DNA of 64,000 nucleotides from Cryptosporangium minutisporangium (GTDB lineage Bacteria; Actinomycetota; Actinomycetes; Mycobacteriales; Cryptosporangiaceae). The notes under the pieces are model-generated. The model ran no database searches. It saw only the letters and a list, made by a program, of their open reading frames with translations, and was not told the origin of the DNA. Of the stretch, positions 31,253 through 39,123 are shown in pieces. The first letter of the stretch is position 1, and every line of letters starts with the position of its first letter. The position numbers and the translations under genes are program-made. The stretch spans positions 78,914 through 142,913 of the forward strand of contig NZ_BAAAYN010000004.1 in NCBI RefSeq assembly GCF_039536245.1. The letters are read 5' to 3'.

Positions 31253-32289
31253 GAGACCTCCTCGTCGCCGGTGGAGGTCCGGCCGGGCTGGTCACCGCGC
31301 TGCTCGCGGCCCGCGCCGGGCTCGAGGTGGCGGTCCTGGAACCGCGGGCGACCCCGATCGACAAGGCCTGCGGCGAGGGCCTGATGCCCGGCGCGGTCGC
31401 GCTCCTGTCGGAGCTCGGCGTCGAGGTTCCCGGCCTGCCCTTCCGCGGCATCCACTACGCGGACGCCGCCCGCGGCGTCGACGCGCTGTTCCGGAACGGG
31501 CCCGGACTCGGTGTCCGGCGCACGGCGTTGCACGCGGGGCTCGCCGACGCGGTGGCGCGGGCCGGCATCGAGCTCGTGCCCCGCGCGGCCGGAGCCGTCG
31601 ATCAGGACGCCGACGGTGTCACGGTCGCCGGACTCCGGGCCCGCTACCTGGCCGCCGCCGACGGTCTGCACTCGCCGATCCGGCGACAGCTCGGGCTGCA
31701 GCGACCCTCCCGCGGACCGGCCCGCCACGGGCTGCGGCGGCACTACCCGGTTCGTCCCTGGACGGAGTTTGTGGAGGTGCACTGGACGTCGGGCGCCGAG
31801 GCGTACGTGACGCCGGTCGCCCCCGACCTGGTGGGCGTCGCCATCCTCACCACCGCACGGGGTCCCTACACCGACCAGCTCGCCCGCTTCCCGGCACTGG
31901 CGGCCCGTCTCTCCACTGCGAACACCTCCGGCGCGGACGCCACCGACGCCGGTGGCGTCCGCGGCGCCGGCCCGCTGCGGCAGCGGGTGTCGTCCCGGGT
32001 CGCCGGGCGGGTGCTGCTGGTCGGCGACGCCGCTGGGTACGTCGACGCGCTGACCGGAGAAGGGCTCGCGGTGGCGTGGGCGAGCGCCGCCGAACTCGTC
32101 GCCTGCGTCGCGGCGGACCGCCCGGCGGAGTACGAACGGCGGTGGCGCCGGGCGTCCCGGCGGTACCGGGTGCTGACCGGCGGACTGCTCTGGGCACGCA
32201 ACCGCCCGCTGCTCGCCCGCGCGATCGTCCCCGCCGCGACGAGGCTGCCCCGCACGTTCGCGACCGTGGTGAACGAGCTGGCCCGCTGA
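31249..32289 (+). CDS. FAD-dependent oxidoreductase (hydroxylase type)
   Basis: A 346-residue flavoprotein of the geranylgeranyl reductase/aromatic hydroxylase superfamily. The FAD-binding GXGXXG region is VAGGGPAGLVTALLAARAG, followed by the DKACGEGLMP loop, and the second FAD motif is RVLLVGDAAGYVDALTGEGL. In the srs operon the third gene encodes a flavoprotein hydroxylase that turns methylated alkylresorcinols into quinones, and position and type agree. GTG at 31249, overlapping the previous stop by 4 bp. Lipid substrate inferred from context. Confidence 0.85.
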   Translation: MRDLLVAGGGPAGLVTALLAARAGLEVAVLEPRATPIDKACGEGLMPGAVALLSELGVEVPGLPFRGIHYADAARGVDALFRNGPGLGVRRTALHAGLADAVARAGIELVPRAAGAVDQDADGVTVAGLRARYLAAADGLHSPIRRQLGLQRPSRGPARHGLRRHYPVRPWTEFVEVHWTSGAEAYVTPVAPDLVGVAILTTARGPYTDQLARFPALAARLSTANTSGADATDAGGVRGAGPLRQRVSSRVAGRVLLVGDAAGYVDALTGEGLAVAWASAAELVACVAADRPAEYERRWRRASRRYRVLTGGLLWARNRPLLARAIVPAATRLPRTFATVVNELAR

Positions 32290-32334
32290 CCGGGCGGTGT
32301 CACCGGCCCCGGCCCGGCTCGGCATCATGCGCCT

Positions 32335-33471
32335 ATGGCTGATCCCCTGCTCTCCACGCCCTCCGGGCGGCTCCGCGCCCGGGCCCTGGGCGTTCCGTTC
32401 CTGGGCACGCCCGGACGCTGGAACGCGCTGACCGACGTGCCGGACATCGAGGTCGGCTACACGACGTTGATCGAGGGCGCGAGCGTGCGGACCGGGGTCA
32501 CCGCGATCCTGCCGCGCGGACGCGACGGCGTCGGCGTGCCCTGCGCCGCCGGCTGGTTCTCGTTCAACGGCAACGGCGAGATGACCGGGACGACGTGGAT
32601 CAGCGAGAACGGTGCGCTCGCCACGCCGATCGCGATCACGAACACCCACGCGGTCGGACCGGTGCACCAGGGCGTCGTGGAGTGGATCGCCGCCCACCAC
32701 CCCCGGGTCGCCGAGCAGTGGCTGCTGCCGGTCGTCGCCGAGACGTACGACGGCGACCTCAACGACATCAACGGGCGCCACGTCCGTCCGGAGCACGCGC
32801 TGGCGGCCCTGGACGCGGCCGCCGGCGGGCCGATCGAGGAGGGCAGCGTCGGTGGCGGCACCGGAATGATCTGCCACGGTTTCAAGGGCGGTTCGGGCAC
32901 TGCGTCGCGCGTGGTCGAGTACGGTCCCGATCGGTACACGGTGGCCGCGTTCGTCCAGGCCAACTACGGTGCCCGCCGCGAGTTGACGGTGGCGGGGATG
33001 CCGCTCGGCGCCGAGCTGGCCCGCACGCATCCCGACGTGGTCGCCGGACCCGCCCGGACACCGCCCGGTGCCGGCTCGGTGATCGTCGTGCTCGCCACCG
33101 ACGCACCGCTGCTGCCCGGCCAGTGCGCGGCCCTGGCACGCCGGGCGACGCTCGGCATCGGCCGGTCGGGCACGGCGGGCAGCCACTTCTCGGGCGACCT
33201 GTTCCTCGCGTTCTCCACGGCGAATGCGGGCGCGTTGACCAGTACGTTCCCTGCCGGACCCGTCGGCGCCGACGCGTACGAGCAGCTGCGGTTCGTTCCC
33301 TGGGGCCGGATCGATCCCTTCTACGAGGCCGCGGTCCGAGCGGTGGAGGAGGCCGTGGTCGACGTGCTGGTGGCGAACGCCGACATGGTGGGCCACCGCG
33401 GATATCGCGTTCCGGCCCTCCCCCACGACGCCGTCCGCGCCGCGGTGAGCCGGCTCGCCGGGCCCACCTGA
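32335..33471 (+). CDS. P1-family N-terminal nucleophile aminopeptidase (DmpA-like)
   Basis: A 378-residue member of the DmpA/ornithine-acetyltransferase-like P1 peptidases, which mature by self-cleavage before a serine. The expected Gly-Ser junction is in PPGAGSVIVVLATDAPLLPGQ. Other family blocks are TGVTAILPRG, NGNGEMTGTTWI, GSVGGGTGMICHGFKGGSG and HFSGDLFLAFSTAN. Substrates are D- or L-amino acid amides and short peptides. It starts 45 bp after the flavoprotein on the same strand but has no clear link to phenolic lipids. Confidence 0.88.
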   Translation: MADPLLSTPSGRLRARALGVPFLGTPGRWNALTDVPDIEVGYTTLIEGASVRTGVTAILPRGRDGVGVPCAAGWFSFNGNGEMTGTTWISENGALATPIAITNTHAVGPVHQGVVEWIAAHHPRVAEQWLLPVVAETYDGDLNDINGRHVRPEHALAALDAAAGGPIEEGSVGGGTGMICHGFKGGSGTASRVVEYGPDRYTVAAFVQANYGARRELTVAGMPLGAELARTHPDVVAGPARTPPGAGSVIVVLATDAPLLPGQCAALARRATLGIGRSGTAGSHFSGDLFLAFSTANAGALTSTFPAGPVGADAYEQLRFVPWGRIDPFYEAAVRAVEEAVVDVLVANADMVGHRGYRVPALPHDAVRAAVSRLAGPT

Positions 33472-33654
33472 TCGGACCCCACGACGCCGTCCACGCCGCG
33501 CTCGCCCAGGCCGCGTGATCGGCGAAACTTCCCGACTACCCGCCCGGACGCAAGACCACACGCCAGAGACAGTACAATTTTCCCGATTAGGGCTATTTGC
33601 ACCCGACGGATCGCCGCCGGGTGGATCGCGGTTCATAGTGGCCCTGCACGTGCG

Positions 33655-33690
33655 CCCGGAAGCCAGGGAGACCCCGGAAGCCAGGGAGAC
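33655..33690 (+). repeat. 18-bp tandem duplication carrying a duplicated ribosome-binding site
   Basis: CCCGGAAGCCAGGGAGAC occurs twice in a row (33655-33672 and 33673-33690). The second AGGGAG lies 5 nt before the STAS gene start; the first is an identical copy 18 nt upstream. Confidence 0.85.
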
Positions 33691-33693
33691 GTA

Positions 33694-34167
33694 GTGGTCG
33701 TGCACCAGCACCGCATCGTCCTGCGCGCGCCGCTGGCTTCCGACGTCTTCGCCCCCTTCGCGTCCGGCGACGGATCGTTGGACGTCTCCCAGGTCGTCGA
33801 CGAGGAGACGCACTATGCCCTCTTCTTGCTCGTCGGCACGCTGGACGAGAGCACCGCGCCGCAACTGCTGGAGCACCTGGTCGCCGCCGCCCGGCTCCCC
33901 GCCATCGACTTGGTCATCGTCGACCTGCTCCGGGTCGCGTACCTGGGCGTCGCCGGAGCCGGCTGCTTGGAGGCCGGGTGGCGCGCGGCCGGGCGGTCCG
34001 GCGCCACCCTCGTGGTCTGCCGTCCCACGCGCTTTGTCCGCCGGGTACTGGAAGCGAGCGGGCTCTCCGGACTGATCGAGCACGACGCCGACCCGATGGA
34101 CGCCGACCCCACGGGCGCCGACCGGCCGGACCTTCCCAGCCCGGCGTCCGGGTGGCGGTGGGAGTAG
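33694..34167 (+). CDS. STAS-domain protein lacking the phospho-site
   Basis: A 157-residue protein with an anti-sigma-factor-antagonist fold. The segment YALFLLVGTLDESTAPQLLEHL matches the first STAS strands and helix. The core strand IDLVIVDLLRVAYLGVAGAGCLEAG aligns with the usual VDLSGVTFLDSSGL loop, but Gly-Val-Ala replaces the Asp-Ser-Ser, so the phosphorylatable serine is absent. It may bind a partner constitutively. GTG at 33694, AGGGAG 5 nt upstream. No kinase or sigma gene is next to it. Confidence 0.75.
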   Translation: MVVHQHRIVLRAPLASDVFAPFASGDGSLDVSQVVDEETHYALFLLVGTLDESTAPQLLEHLVAAARLPAIDLVIVDLLRVAYLGVAGAGCLEAGWRAAGRSGATLVVCRPTRFVRRVLEASGLSGLIEHDADPMDADPTGADRPDLPSPASGWRWE

Positions 34168-34192
34168 GCCGAGCCGGGCATGCGGTGCCCCG

Positions 34193-35827
34193 TCAGGCGA
34201 GGCCGAAGCGGGCGAGCGGCTCGACCAGCTCCCGCTCCTCGTACGACAGGTGCGAGAGCAGCGTGTCCGAGAGCAGGTCGACCGCTGCCCGCACCTCGTC
34301 GATGCCCTTCTCGTCGGTGACCAGGCCGACCAGCGCCCGGTCCACTCGCTCGAGCACGTCGTGGATCACCAGATGTTCCTCGGCCAGCCGATCGACGACC
34401 GGCACCAGCCCGGCGTCGGCCCGCCGCAGCCGCGGGAAGAGCGCCTGGTCCTCCAGGGTGTGGTGGGTGGTGACGACCCGGCAGTACGACTCGCAGTAGG
34501 TGCCGAGCGTCCAGTTGTTCTGGCGCAGCGTCATCGCGTTGATCGCCGACCGGGCGGCGCCGGGGTCGGTGAGGCTGTCCGCCACCTGCTCGACGAGGTC
34601 CCGGACCGTCTCCAACTCGGCGCGCAGCTGATCGTGGACGTCGATCAGGTGCTGTCCGGACGCCCGCTCCGAGGCCGTGTAGGTCCGGTTCCGGTCGGGC
34701 ACCGGCCCGGCCGGCCGGGTGGTTTCGTCCCAGAGCCGGACGTCGGAGCGCCGCACGCCGTCGTCCGGGGTCGGCGTGATGCCCAGCCCCGCCGGCACTG
34801 AGCCCGTACGCGGCGCGGCCCGGTCCGCAGCCGAGCCGGGGCCCTGCGACCGGGCGGCCTCGCGTCCGGCGGCATCGGAGCCGGTAGGAGCCCACCCCGC
34901 CTCGACGGACGGGCGGTCGGGCTGCGGCGGGGTGGCCGCACGGCGGGCGCGCTCGGCGTCGACCAACTCGTTCACGGCGGGGACCACCTCGGCGGCGAAC
35001 CGGCGCACCACGTCCGGGTCGTCACCCATCACGACGTAGCCGCTCATCCCCTGGTCGAGCGTGAGCTCGGCGAGTTGCTCCGCCCACATCCCGGCGGGGC
35101 CGGTGAGGAAGCCCGTCCCGCGGGGAGCGAAGCGACCGCCGATGTTGTAGAGCCGGCGGATGTCCCGCGGATCCCGCCCGGCCTCCTCGGCCGCCGCGTC
35201 GATCGCGGCGTTCATCCCCGGCAGCTGGTCCGGGCCGGCGTACGGGCTGCTGGGAAGCCACCCGTCGGCGAGCCGGCCGGTGAGCGCGAGCATGCGCTTC
35301 TTGTACGCACCGAGCCAGATACCGACGTGGTGGGCGGGTGCGGGACCGGCGTGCGCACCCTGCACCCCGTAGTACTCCCCCGCGATCCGCACCGACCCAC
35401 TCGGCGCCCAGAGCGCACGGATCACGCCGATCGCCTCGGCCAGCGCGTCGACGGCCTGCGCGGGGGTCAAGCGGCGGCCGCCGAGCGCGGCGATGCCGTC
35501 CCAGAACGCCCCGGAGCCGAGGCCCAGCTCCACCCGGCCGCCGGTGAGCAGGTCGAGCGACGCGACGCTCTTCGCCAACACCGCAGGCGGCCGCAGCGGC
35601 AGGTTCACGACGTTCGGCGTCACGCGCAGCCTGGTCGTGCGGGCGGCGATGACCGAGAGCAGCGTCCACGTGTCGAGGAACCGGGCCTGGTACGGATGGT
35701 CCTGGATGCTCGCGAGATCCAGGCCGACTTGCTCGGTGAGCTGGGCCAGCTCCACCACCCGATCGGGCGCCTCCGCGCTCGGCGTCAGGAACGTCCCGAA
35801 CACCAGGTCGTGTCCGTAGTCGGCCAT
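34193..35827 (-). CDS. LLM-class flavin oxidoreductase fused to a hemerythrin domain
   Basis: A 544-residue two-domain protein. Residues 1-300 are a luciferase-like monooxygenase barrel (DLVFGTFLTPSAEAPD, LGLGSGAFWDGIAALGG, GIWLGAYKKRMLALTGRLADGW), binding F420 or FMN. A Pro/Ala-rich linker (about 305-400) leads to a hemerythrin HHE domain with candidate iron ligands in IDVHDQL, TTHHTLEDQALFP, LAEEHLVIHD and LLSHLSYEERE. Start ATG 35827, with GGAG 8 nt upstream; frames further upstream lie over the TetR gene. Coupling of oxygen or NO sensing to flavin chemistry is inference. Confidence 0.85.
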   Translation of the reverse strand: MADYGHDLVFGTFLTPSAEAPDRVVELAQLTEQVGLDLASIQDHPYQARFLDTWTLLSVIAARTTRLRVTPNVVNLPLRPPAVLAKSVASLDLLTGGRVELGLGSGAFWDGIAALGGRRLTPAQAVDALAEAIGVIRALWAPSGSVRIAGEYYGVQGAHAGPAPAHHVGIWLGAYKKRMLALTGRLADGWLPSSPYAGPDQLPGMNAAIDAAAEEAGRDPRDIRRLYNIGGRFAPRGTGFLTGPAGMWAEQLAELTLDQGMSGYVVMGDDPDVVRRFAAEVVPAVNELVDAERARRAATPPQPDRPSVEAGWAPTGSDAAGREAARSQGPGSAADRAAPRTGSVPAGLGITPTPDDGVRRSDVRLWDETTRPAGPVPDRNRTYTASERASGQHLIDVHDQLRAELETVRDLVEQVADSLTDPGAARSAINAMTLRQNNWTLGTYCESYCRVVTTHHTLEDQALFPRLRRADAGLVPVVDRLAEEHLVIHDVLERVDRALVGLVTDEKGIDEVRAAVDLLSDTLLSHLSYEERELVEPLARFGLA

Positions 35828-35840
35828 CTTGTCGCTCCGC

Positions 35841-35887
35841 TCACTCAGTCTGTGACAAATAGTCTGCCACACAGAAGAACTGAGTGA
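35841..35887. promoter_or_regulatory. Inverted repeat upstream of the LLM-hemerythrin gene
   Basis: Perfect 9-bp arms TCACTCAGT (35841-35849) and ACTGAGTGA (35879-35887), 29 bp apart, with an inner CTGTG/CACAG pair. It fills the gap between the TetR stop and the LLM start, so it is a candidate operator or promoter-proximal hairpin. Confidence 0.5.
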
Positions 35888-35894
35888 CAGAAGA

Positions 35895-36542
35895 TCAGCT
35901 CTCGCGCTGACCGAACGCCATCGCGTCGCGGACCGCCTCCGGCGAGAGCGGCGCACCCGGCAGCGGATGGGCCGCCGTGCCGCGCAGCCCGTCGAGCACG
36001 ATCGCGAGGTGCCGACGCCAGGCGTCCGGCGCGACCTCTCGCAGCCCGTCGGTCGCCCGAACGGCCGCCCACACCAGCAGACCGATGTCGGAGGTGTCGA
36101 CGTCCGGCCGGAGCGCCCCGACGGCGCGCGCACGGTCGAGGAGCGCGACGAAGAGCTCGTGCCCCCGGCGTTTCGCCTGCTCGGTCGCGGAGTCCGGCGG
36201 CAACGTCCGGACACAGATGTCGGTGAACCCGCGATGCCGGGCCTGCAACCCGCCGATCGCCGTCAGGTGGTCGACGAGGCCCTGCCACGGATCGGGGGCG
36301 GTGAGCGCCTGCGCCGCCGAGGCGACCGAGGCCTCGACCGTGTCGATCAGGGCCGCATCGACGAGCTCCGCCCGGGTCGGGAATCGGTTGTAGAGCGTTC
36401 CGATGCTCACCCCCGCCGCGCGGGCCACGTCCTCTAGCGGTGCATCCAGCCCTCGAGCGGCGAAGACGCCCTTCGCCGCCGCCACCAACGCCTCGCGATT
36501 GCGCTGGGCGTCCCGGCGGAGCGGCCGGCTCGGTGCACTCAT
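35895..36542 (-). CDS. TetR family transcriptional regulator
   Basis: A 215-residue repressor with an N-terminal HTH (LEDVARAAGVSIGTLYNRFPTRAELVDAAL) and a helical ligand domain. It is divergent from an SDR gene, and the 76-bp gap holds two perfect palindromes, the likely binding sites. The LLM-hemerythrin gene follows 67 bp downstream on the same strand and could be part of its regulon. Confidence 0.92.
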   Translation of the reverse strand: MSAPSRPLRRDAQRNREALVAAAKGVFAARGLDAPLEDVARAAGVSIGTLYNRFPTRAELVDAALIDTVEASVASAAQALTAPDPWQGLVDHLTAIGGLQARHRGFTDICVRTLPPDSATEQAKRRGHELFVALLDRARAVGALRPDVDTSDIGLLVWAAVRATDGLREVAPDAWRRHLAIVLDGLRGTAAHPLPGAPLSPEAVRDAMAFGQRES

Positions 36543-36556
36543 CCACTCAGCCTACC

Positions 36557-36605
36557 AAGTTGAGGAGGTCCTCAACTTGAGCTAACTTGAGGATAACCTC
36601 AAGTT
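36557..36605. promoter_or_regulatory. Two palindromic operators between tetR and the SDR gene
   Basis: Site 1: AAGTTGAGGA-GG-TCCTCAACTT (36557-36578). Site 2: AACTTGAGG-ATAA-CCTCAAGTT (36584-36605). Arms are perfect and the half-sites similar (TTGAGG). Site 2 ends 13 bp before the SDR start, so binding should block SDR transcription. Confidence 0.85.
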
Positions 36606-36618
36606 TGGAGGGCTACGA

Positions 36619-37314
36619 ATGCCCACGCTCGCTGTTTTCGGCGCCGGACCGGCCTTCGGCCTGTCGGTCGCCCACCGGTTCGGCCGCGAGGGATACGGGG
36701 TGACGCTCGTCGGCCGGAATCCCGGCACGCTCGCGTCGCTGACCGAGTCGCTCCGCGCGGCGGACGTGCCGGTCGAGACCGCCGTCGCCGATCTGACCGA
36801 CCGCGACCGGCTCCGTGAGGTCGTGCAGACGATCGGCACACCGGACGTCACGGTCTACAGCCCGGGCGACGTGAGCCGGCTCCCCGTCGCCGCCCTCGAC
36901 CTGAGCGCAGAGGAGCTGGAGACCTGGCTCCCGCTGCACCTGCTGTCACCGGTCGCCCTGACCCGGGCGCTCCTGCCGGGGCTGCTCGCCCGCGGGTCGG
37001 GCAGCCTGATCGTGGCGCTCGGCTCGGCGGTGCGGGTCACCGATCCGCTGCTCGCGAGCGTGGCGACGGCGCAGGCCGGACTGCTGAAGTACCTGCACGG
37101 CGTGGCGACGAGCGCCGGGCCCCGGGGGGTCGACGTCCACGGGTTACTGATCGGCTCGCTGATCGAGCGCAGCGCGGCCGCCGCACTGGTCGATCAGGGG
37201 CACTTCGCCGAGCAACTGGCCGAGGCGCCGCCGCGCGTCAGCCCGGACACGCTCGCCGACCGGGCGTTCTCGCTGGTCGGACAGGTCGACACGGTGGAGG
37301 TCGGCCCGCTCTGA
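36619..37314 (+). CDS. SDR-like protein without the catalytic Tyr-Lys pair
   Basis: A 231-residue Rossmann-fold protein. The dinucleotide motif GAGPAFG is at residues 8-14. The NNAG-equivalent strand reads VTVYSPGDVS, and the catalytic Ser region IVALGSAVRV is present. Where YxxxK is expected the sequence reads SVATAQAGLLKYL, with neither Tyr nor Lys in register. It is therefore probably a non-catalytic or altered SDR. Expression is likely controlled by the adjacent TetR protein. No ribosome-binding site beyond GGAGGG 5-7 nt upstream of the ATG. Confidence 0.8.
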   Translation: MPTLAVFGAGPAFGLSVAHRFGREGYGVTLVGRNPGTLASLTESLRAADVPVETAVADLTDRDRLREVVQTIGTPDVTVYSPGDVSRLPVAALDLSAEELETWLPLHLLSPVALTRALLPGLLARGSGSLIVALGSAVRVTDPLLASVATAQAGLLKYLHGVATSAGPRGVDVHGLLIGSLIERSAAAALVDQGHFAEQLAEAPPRVSPDTLADRAFSLVGQVDTVEVGPL

Positions 37315-37344
37315 CCCGCCCGCCGCAGCGCGAGGCCCGGGCAG

Positions 37345-37392
37345 GTGGTTGTCGAATCGTCGACCCCAGGAGGTCGACGATCCGACAACCAC
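37345..37392. repeat. 48-bp palindromic dispersed repeat, copy 2
   Basis: Left arm GTGGTTGTCGAATCGTCGAC, centre with CCCAGGAG, right arm GTCGACGATCCGACAACCAC. Two differences from the copy at 21679. It lies between the convergent stops of the SDR and alpha/beta-hydrolase genes, where it could also act as a terminator. Confidence 0.9.
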
Positions 37393-37417
37393 CGTGGCGT
37401 CCCCGTCGCGGCCGGTG

Positions 37418-38302
37418 CTACGCGGGGCGGGCCCAGGAGCGGCGTAACGCGGCGGCGAACTCGCGCGCTCGCTCGTCCGGGAAGAACAGCTTGCCGCCGA
37501 GGATCTCGACGACCCGGGACGCGCCCGGAATCGTGTCCCGCAACCAATACGCCCACTTGCGACGGAAGAAGATGTCCGCGGTACCCCAGACGATCAGCGT
37601 GGGCACGGTCAGCCGGGACAACTCCGGCTCGATCTGAAGCAGGTCGCGGGCGCGCAGCGCGGTGAGGAACCGCTGGAACTGGCGGGCGGCGTCCGGGGTG
37701 CCGATCAGCGGCTCCAGGTTCGCCCGCACGATCTCCTCGGGCATCGCGTCGACGTCCTGGTAGCCGGTGCCGTACACCACCTTCCGCGCTCGCTCGACGT
37801 CGCGCAGCAAGCGCGGCCCCGTCCGCGAGAGCATGCCGGCTCGGGCCAGCAGCACGGTCGGCAGGAACGCGGTCGGCGGGACGTTGTCGTGCGCCTCGCA
37901 GTTGGTCAGCGTCAGCGACGACAGGCGATGCGGGTGCCTGGCCGCGAATATCTGGGCCACCGCACCCCCGGTGTCGTGTGCGACGAGATCGACCTGAGCG
38001 AGACGGAGCGCGTCGCAGCAGTCGGCGACGAACTCAGCGAGTGCGGGCAAGGTGAAGTCCTGATTCGCAGCGGCCGGCGTCCGGCCGTGCGAAGGCAGGT
38101 CGACCGCGATACACCGCCGGTCTCCGTCGAGCTCGGCGAACACGTTCCGCCAGAGATAACTGCTGGTGCCGACGCCGTGCAGGAACAGAATCGGCGTGCC
38201 GGAGCCGCCGGTGTCGACATAGCTCACCGGCCCGCTGCGGGTGAGTAACTCAGCCCGGTACCGGTCGAAGTGGTGCTGCTGCGTGAAGAAGGTCTCCGTC
38301 AT
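37418..38302 (-). CDS. Alpha/beta hydrolase, dehalogenase-like, missing the catalytic His
   Basis: A 294-residue alpha/beta hydrolase. The oxyanion HG is at 42-43. The nucleophile elbow is VAHDTGGAV with D110, an aspartate nucleophile as in haloalkane and fluoroacetate dehalogenases. The acid is likely D243 (VWGTADIFF). The C-terminal histidine expected in a GxGH motif is absent; the DNA reads EILGGKLFFPDE, with Leu at that place. It may be non-hydrolytic or bind ligand only. ATG at 38302, preceded by GAGGGG. Last gene of the minus-strand HTH-glycosyltransferase operon. Confidence 0.82.
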   Translation of the reverse strand: MTETFFTQQHHFDRYRAELLTRSGPVSYVDTGGSGTPILFLHGVGTSSYLWRNVFAELDGDRRCIAVDLPSHGRTPAAANQDFTLPALAEFVADCCDALRLAQVDLVAHDTGGAVAQIFAARHPHRLSSLTLTNCEAHDNVPPTAFLPTVLLARAGMLSRTGPRLLRDVERARKVVYGTGYQDVDAMPEEIVRANLEPLIGTPDAARQFQRFLTALRARDLLQIEPELSRLTVPTLIVWGTADIFFRRKWAYWLRDTIPGASRVVEILGGKLFFPDERAREFAAALRRSWARPA

Positions 38303-38387
38303 AGCCGCGCCCCTCAACTCTGAGTAGTTACGGTAGAGACAGAGTGCTTTGGTACCCCACATCGAGAGTCGGCACCAGCGGAAGACC

Positions 38388-39023
38388 TCAGGCGGCCGTG
38401 AAGAAAGATGAACTGGCCAGCGGGCCCGACCACTCCGAGAAGTGGACGATCTGGTTGACTCCGGACGCGATATGGCGCGGCGGCACGTCGCGGGTGACGA
38501 ACGCCCCCGCACAGACGTACGCCCGCTCGCCGATCAGCACCGGCCCCACCACCTGGGACTGAGCACCTACGAAAGCTGCCTCGCCGATCACCGCGGACGG
38601 CTCGGCCGAGTCCGGCGCGTCCCAGGGCCGGTCCGGATCGAGGTGGGAGTGCAGCAGGGTGCCGAAGACCCGCGCTCGCGCCCCCACGATGCTGCGCTCA
38701 CCGATGTTGCCGCCGATGATCGCGCCGTCGCCGATCTGCGCCCGCGCCCCGACGAACGCCCGATGGGTGATCAACACGCCGGTGCCCAGCCACGCTCCGA
38801 TCTCGACCCGGCAGTACGCGTCGACGATCGTCTCCGCACCGACCACCACCCCCTCCTCGACCAGCGCGAAATGACCCACGCTCGCCCGGGCGCCGATCAC
38901 GGTCGCCGATCCGGCCCCCTCCCACTCGCCTTCCTGCAGTGCACGTGGTGCGGCGCCGACCACCGCGGTCGGTGCGATGCTCGCGGTCGGATCGACGAGA
39001 ACGCCACTGAGCCCGGACTCCAT
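38388..39023 (-). CDS. Left-handed beta-helix (hexapeptide repeat) protein
   Basis: A 211-residue protein of hexapeptide repeats: VIGARASVGHFALVEEGVVV, VFGTLLHSHL, AVIGEAAFVGAQSQVVGPVL. The fold belongs to trimeric acyltransferases such as DapH, DapD and GlmU-like enzymes. Candidate acyl-transfer histidines are in LITHRAF, LHSHLD and GHFALV. ATG at 39023 with GGAGG 6 nt upstream. It is fourth in the operon, after the shortened HTH-sensor gene. A sugar acetyl- or acyltransferase is plausible given the glycosyltransferase two genes upstream. Confidence 0.75.
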   Translation of the reverse strand: MESGLSGVLVDPTASIAPTAVVGAAPRALQEGEWEGAGSATVIGARASVGHFALVEEGVVVGAETIVDAYCRVEIGAWLGTGVLITHRAFVGARAQIGDGAIIGGNIGERSIVGARARVFGTLLHSHLDPDRPWDAPDSAEPSAVIGEAAFVGAQSQVVGPVLIGERAYVCAGAFVTRDVPPRHIASGVNQIVHFSEWSGPLASSSFFTAA

Positions 39024-39123
39024 GCGGTGCCTCCGACTTCAGGTCGCGCCTTCTGCCGAGGCGTCCTCCACACGGTACGAACCGTCGGCGTTCTCTCGCA
39101 GTCGGAGCCACAAGTCCTGACGG

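Noticed and set aside
31111-34083. A 990-codon minus-strand ORF across the flavoprotein, P1 peptidase and STAS genes
   Set aside because: Antisense to three genes with clear motifs; a typical high-GC artefact.
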